Source: Lachnospiraceae bacterium (lineage in GTDB: Bacteria; Bacillota_A; Clostridia; Lachnospirales; Lachnospiraceae). Taken from it: a stretch of 7,640 nt of DNA. Numbering within the stretch: the first letter of the stretch is position 1; each line of letters begins with the position of its first letter. Location of the stretch: assembly GCA_017464045.1 (NCBI GenBank), contig JAFUEG010000012.1:1-7640 (forward strand). Reading direction: 5' to 3'. A program made the position numbers and the translations under genes. This document shows, one piece after another, positions 7,462 through 7,640 of this stretch. The notes under the pieces were generated by a model. The model was not told the origin of the DNA. It ran no database searches and saw only the letters and a list, made by a program, of their open reading frames with translations.

Positions 7462-7489
7462 AGGGCTGCTGCATACATGCGACAGCCCT
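7462..7489 (-). terminator. Hairpin between rpoZ and murE (weak terminator, attenuator or processing site)
   Basis: On the minus strand AGGGCTG (7489-7483) pairs perfectly with CAGCCCT (7468-7462). A 14-nt interior can extend the stem with a partial GCA/TGC pairing above a mismatch. It is the only GC-rich stem in the intergenic DNA here. The bases just after it are TAATTAC, and a run of five T's (7454-7450) comes only after those seven bases, so it is not a textbook intrinsic terminator. The murE Shine-Dalgarno (7449-7444) directly follows the T run. No promoter is seen between hairpin and murE, so full termination would leave murE untranscribed unless a promoter lies within rpoZ. Partial termination, attenuation or mRNA-end stabilisation for rpoZ fits better. 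Confidence 0.45.
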
Positions 7490-7497
7490 GTAATTAT

Positions 7498-7640
7498 TTA
7501 TTCATCGTCTCCGATAACTTTTACCTTACCACTGTATAACTCTTCAACAGCTATTGATAAAGGTTTCTTATCACTAGCCTCAACAAGAGGTTCATCTCCT
7601 GCAATAATCTGTCTTGCTCTCTTTGACGTTGCCATAACGA
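7498..7640 (-). CDS. rpoZ: DNA-directed RNA polymerase omega subunit (5' part off window)
   Basis: The frame enters from the right edge and ends at the TAA at 7500-7498, giving the last 46 residues. The readable part has the omega signature: a helix with SKRARQIIAG, then PLVE, then KKPLSIAVEEL, then a short acidic end (VIGDDE). Omega binds the beta' subunit and helps assemble and stabilise RNA polymerase. The typical Firmicutes protein is about 65-100 residues, so the start and conserved N-terminal helix lie outside. Gene order supports the call: rpoZ sits upstream of priA-def-fmt in many Firmicutes. The fragment is short, but its motif match and position together make the identification fairly secure. 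Confidence 0.9.
   Translation of the reverse strand, partial: VMATSKRARQIIAGDEPLVEASDKKPLSIAVEELYSGKVKVIGDDE

Noticed and set aside
7437..7478. N-terminal extension of murE by 14 codons
   Set aside because: The upstream ATG lies in the hairpin without a ribosome binding site, while GGGAGG is correctly spaced for the ATG at 7436.
1..7640. CRISPR arrays, tRNA or rRNA genes, insertion sequences, defence or mobile systems
   Set aside because: No regularly spaced repeats, terminal inverted repeats, cloverleaf-like stretches or transposase motifs were seen. The window is almost fully occupied by conserved housekeeping genes.

Overview
This 7.64 kb window is AT-rich, and all seven genes it carries are read from the minus strand. 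In transcription order, from high to low coordinates, they are: rpoZ (3' part only), murE, priA, def, fmt, rsmB and rlmN (5' part only). This is the conserved Firmicutes 'gmk-rpoZ-...-priA-def-fmt-rsmB-rlmN' block. The low GC, the frequent ATA/AGA codons, the strong GGAGG-type ribosome binding sites, the DNPR (meso-diaminopimelate) motif in MurE and the gene order all suggest an anaerobic low-GC Firmicute. A Clostridia member such as a Lachnospiraceae species seems most likely, but the family is my inference.

Layout. The right edge (7498-7640) holds the last 46 codons of rpoZ. A 61-nt gap with a GC-rich hairpin follows, then murE (5931-7436). murE overlaps priA (3965-5974) by 44 nt. After 60 nt comes def (3419-3904), and after 97 nt fmt (2377-3321). 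A 17-nt gap leads to rsmB (1019-2359), and an 87-nt gap to rlmN (start at 931, running off the left edge). No gap exceeds 97 nt. I see no convincing intrinsic terminator inside the block, so a single read-through operon, possibly with internal promoters, is the simplest reading.

How the genes fit together. The cluster is housekeeping, weighted to information processing: an RNA polymerase subunit (rpoZ), replication restart (priA), start-methionine formylation and deformylation (fmt, def), and rRNA/tRNA methylation (rsmB, rlmN). One cell-wall enzyme, murE, lies where Bacillus subtilis has coaBC. All enzymes whose catalytic residues fall inside the window look intact.

I found no undescribed system here. 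The points most worth a second look are: a PriA that is about 60 residues short, with the whole shortfall between the DNA-binding domain and Walker A, where the winged-helix domain should be; murE in the coaBC slot; the rpoZ-murE hairpin; the long murE/priA overlap; and possible internal promoters before fmt and def. Long plus-strand reading frames are antisense shadows of these genes.
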